This document shows positions 21,181 to 22,001 of a DNA stretch of 22,001 nucleotides, one piece after another. Both the position numbers and the translations under genes were made by a program. Below the pieces are notes generated by a model that was not told the origin of the DNA, did no database searches, and saw nothing but the letters and a program-made list of their open reading frames with translations. The stretch covers positions 1 through 22,001 of the forward strand of contig JAVBLG010000021.1 in NCBI GenBank assembly GCA_031553655.1, given 5' to 3'. Source of the stretch: JAVBLG01 sp031553655. Its GTDB lineage: Bacteria > Desulfobacterota > Desulfovibrionia > Desulfovibrionales > Desulfovibrionaceae. Numbering within the stretch: the stretch's first letter is position 1; each line of letters begins with the position of its first letter.

Positions 21181-21465
21181 TTACGCCGGACGTTTGGGCA
21201 GGATCAGCTCCACTTCATGATGCGGGCGAGGTATCACATGCACGCTCTTAAGCTCGCCCACCCGCTCGGCGGCGGCGGCCCCAGCGTCCACAGCGGCCTT
21301 TACCGCGGCCACATCGCCGCGCACCATAACAGTGACCAACCCGCCGCCAACCTGCTCGCGGCCGATAAGCTCCACATTGGCGGATTTGACCATGGCGTCA
21401 GCCGCTTCAATTGCTCCCACAAGCCCTCTTGTTTCAACCATTCCCAATGCGCTTGTTATACTCAT
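21181..21465 (-). CDS. BMC hexameric shell protein (PduA/EutM type)
   Basis: A 94-aa single-domain BMC-H protein. It begins MSITSALGMVETRGLVGAIEAADAMVKSANV and contains GGGLVTVMVRGDVAAVKAAVDAG and VHVIPRPH, the standard shell-facet hexamer sequence. It should be the main tile of the compartment shell, with the central pore passing small polar metabolites. The start at 21465 has AGGAG 7-8 nt upstream; an upstream ATG at 21492 would add a lysine-rich run of nine residues made from that ribosome-binding region. It is the second visible gene of the operon. Confidence 0.95.
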   Translation of the reverse strand: MSITSALGMVETRGLVGAIEAADAMVKSANVELIGREQVGGGLVTVMVRGDVAAVKAAVDAGAAAAERVGELKSVHVIPRPHHEVELILPKRPA

Positions 21466-21511
21466 GACACGCTCCTTTTCTTTCTTTTTCATTTTTTAAC
21501 TCGAATAATGT

Positions 21512-21931
21512 TTAAACATTTTCCTTTATCACCGTCAGCGCCCGCAGACTCAATTCCTTGAGTTGCTTCGGATCATCAACGCCGTAATCATTCTTCAAAA
21601 TCGCCGCCAGCCCCAGAAGAAGGTTTTCAATGTCCGCTTCGCCGTTGCCGGTTACAAAAGTTTTAATGCTGGGGAGTCCTGATGCATCACGGCAGCCGGA
21701 AGCGGCCGCGCGGGCGCAACTGCCCGCATGGGCGCAGGCGGCCCAATCCGCGCACAAATCTACAGCGCGGGCCGGGTCGCTATTGCCGCCCGTCACAACG
21801 GCAATGCCCCTGCGGGCCAGCTCATCTTTTGCACCCGGCGTGAGAATAATGGAGCCGTCGGCATATACCTTGTTGTGGGCGCGGCAGATGTGCTCTTCAA
21901 GATTATTTAATTGCACAAGAGTTTTTTTCAT
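21512..21931 (-). CDS. BMC-associated small protein with a TPGAKDELARRGI motif and a cysteine cluster
   Basis: I cannot name this 139-aa protein. The stretch GSIILTPGAKDELARRGIAVV resembles a motif in EutT/EutQ-type and other microcompartment accessory proteins, where a disordered or helical N-terminal part precedes a core enzyme. Here the part between about residues 58 and 80 contains four spaced cysteines (LCADWAAC, then SCARAAASGC), which could bind metal or an Fe-S cluster. The C-terminal half looks helical (EADIENLLLGLAAILKNDYGV). It may be a cargo-linking or cofactor-handling accessory. It is the most upstream visible gene and the operon probably continues to the right. Confidence 0.55.
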   Translation of the reverse strand: MKKTLVQLNNLEEHICRAHNKVYADGSIILTPGAKDELARRGIAVVTGGNSDPARAVDLCADWAACAHAGSCARAAASGCRDASGLPSIKTFVTGNGEADIENLLLGLAAILKNDYGVDDPKQLKELSLRALTVIKENV

Positions 21932-21980
21932 GTTTCAGGCACCGTTTTTCCTTTCCGGCATAATAAAAAATTTAGGAAAA

Positions 21981-22000
21981 GGGGGATGGGGGTTCGGGGG
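21981..22000 (+). other. Three G5 tracts (possible G-quadruplex) upstream of the BMC genes
   Basis: Runs of five G at 21981-21985, 21988-21992 and 21996-22000 are separated by AT and TTC. A fourth run would be needed for a G-quadruplex and would lie outside the window. Confidence 0.4.
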
Positions 22001-22001
22001 A

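Noticed and set aside
1..22001. CRISPR array or rRNA
   Set aside because: No regularly spaced direct repeats with unique spacers and no rRNA-like segments were seen.

Overview
The window looks like chromosome from an anaerobic, sulfur-metabolising deltaproteobacterium, probably a Desulfovibrionaceae relative such as Bilophila or a gut Desulfovibrio. This is inferred from gene content only: a taurine/sulfonate-type ABC importer, an alkyl-sulfatase-like metallohydrolase, DsrEFH-type sulfur-relay proteins, a DUF1847 protein and a PduS/T/U-type bacterial microcompartment (BMC) operon. No species is identified.

Layout. 1-396: the 5' part of a tyrosine-recombinase gene runs off the left edge, just 3' of a tRNA-Ala(CGC), which is the classic edge of an integrated island. 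468-2738: housekeeping and accessory genes (surE, a DUF1847 protein, and a guanidinium-exporter-like SMR protein behind a structured leader with a terminator). 2885-9053: a six-gene plus-strand block with ATPase, permease, permease, ATPase, periplasmic binding protein and alkyl-sulfatase-like protein. 9234-10787: a minus-strand osmC-dsrH-dsrE-dsrF operon. 11245-12702: a PAS-AAA+-Fis sigma54 activator. 13067-15574: an alkaline-phosphatase-superfamily phosphodiesterase-like enzyme and a small non-catalytic paralogue. 15575-16114: terminator, a hairpin-rich element and a promoter region. 16115-18547: a soluble hybrid histidine kinase. 18604-21931: a minus-strand BMC operon (Cys-rich small protein, BMC-H shell, PduS-like, PduT-like, PduU/EutS-like) that probably continues past the right edge.

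The most interesting signal joins the middle of the window. A 16-bp palindrome, RCGACA-N4-TGTCGY, recurs about nine times and lies almost only around the sigma54 activator gene and next to sigma54-type promoters. Two copies lie upstream of a near-consensus -24/-12 promoter for the transporter, with a perfect IHF-type motif between. Two lie upstream of a divergent -24/-12 promoter for the osmC-dsrHEF operon. Three or more lie upstream of the phosphodiesterase gene. One lies inside the activator's own reading frame. I infer a sigma54 regulon run by the 11245-12702 activator that couples uptake of a small, probably sulfonated or sulfated or phosphorylated, organic compound to hydrolysis and sulfur handling. 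The substrate is unknown.

The transporter has two different ATPases with complementary lesions: a degenerate signature in one, and an altered P-loop plus missing H-loop histidine in the other. A heterodimer would have one consensus and one degenerate ATP site. This is well known in ABC exporters, but I do not know of it as a normal feature of nitrate/sulfonate/taurine importers.
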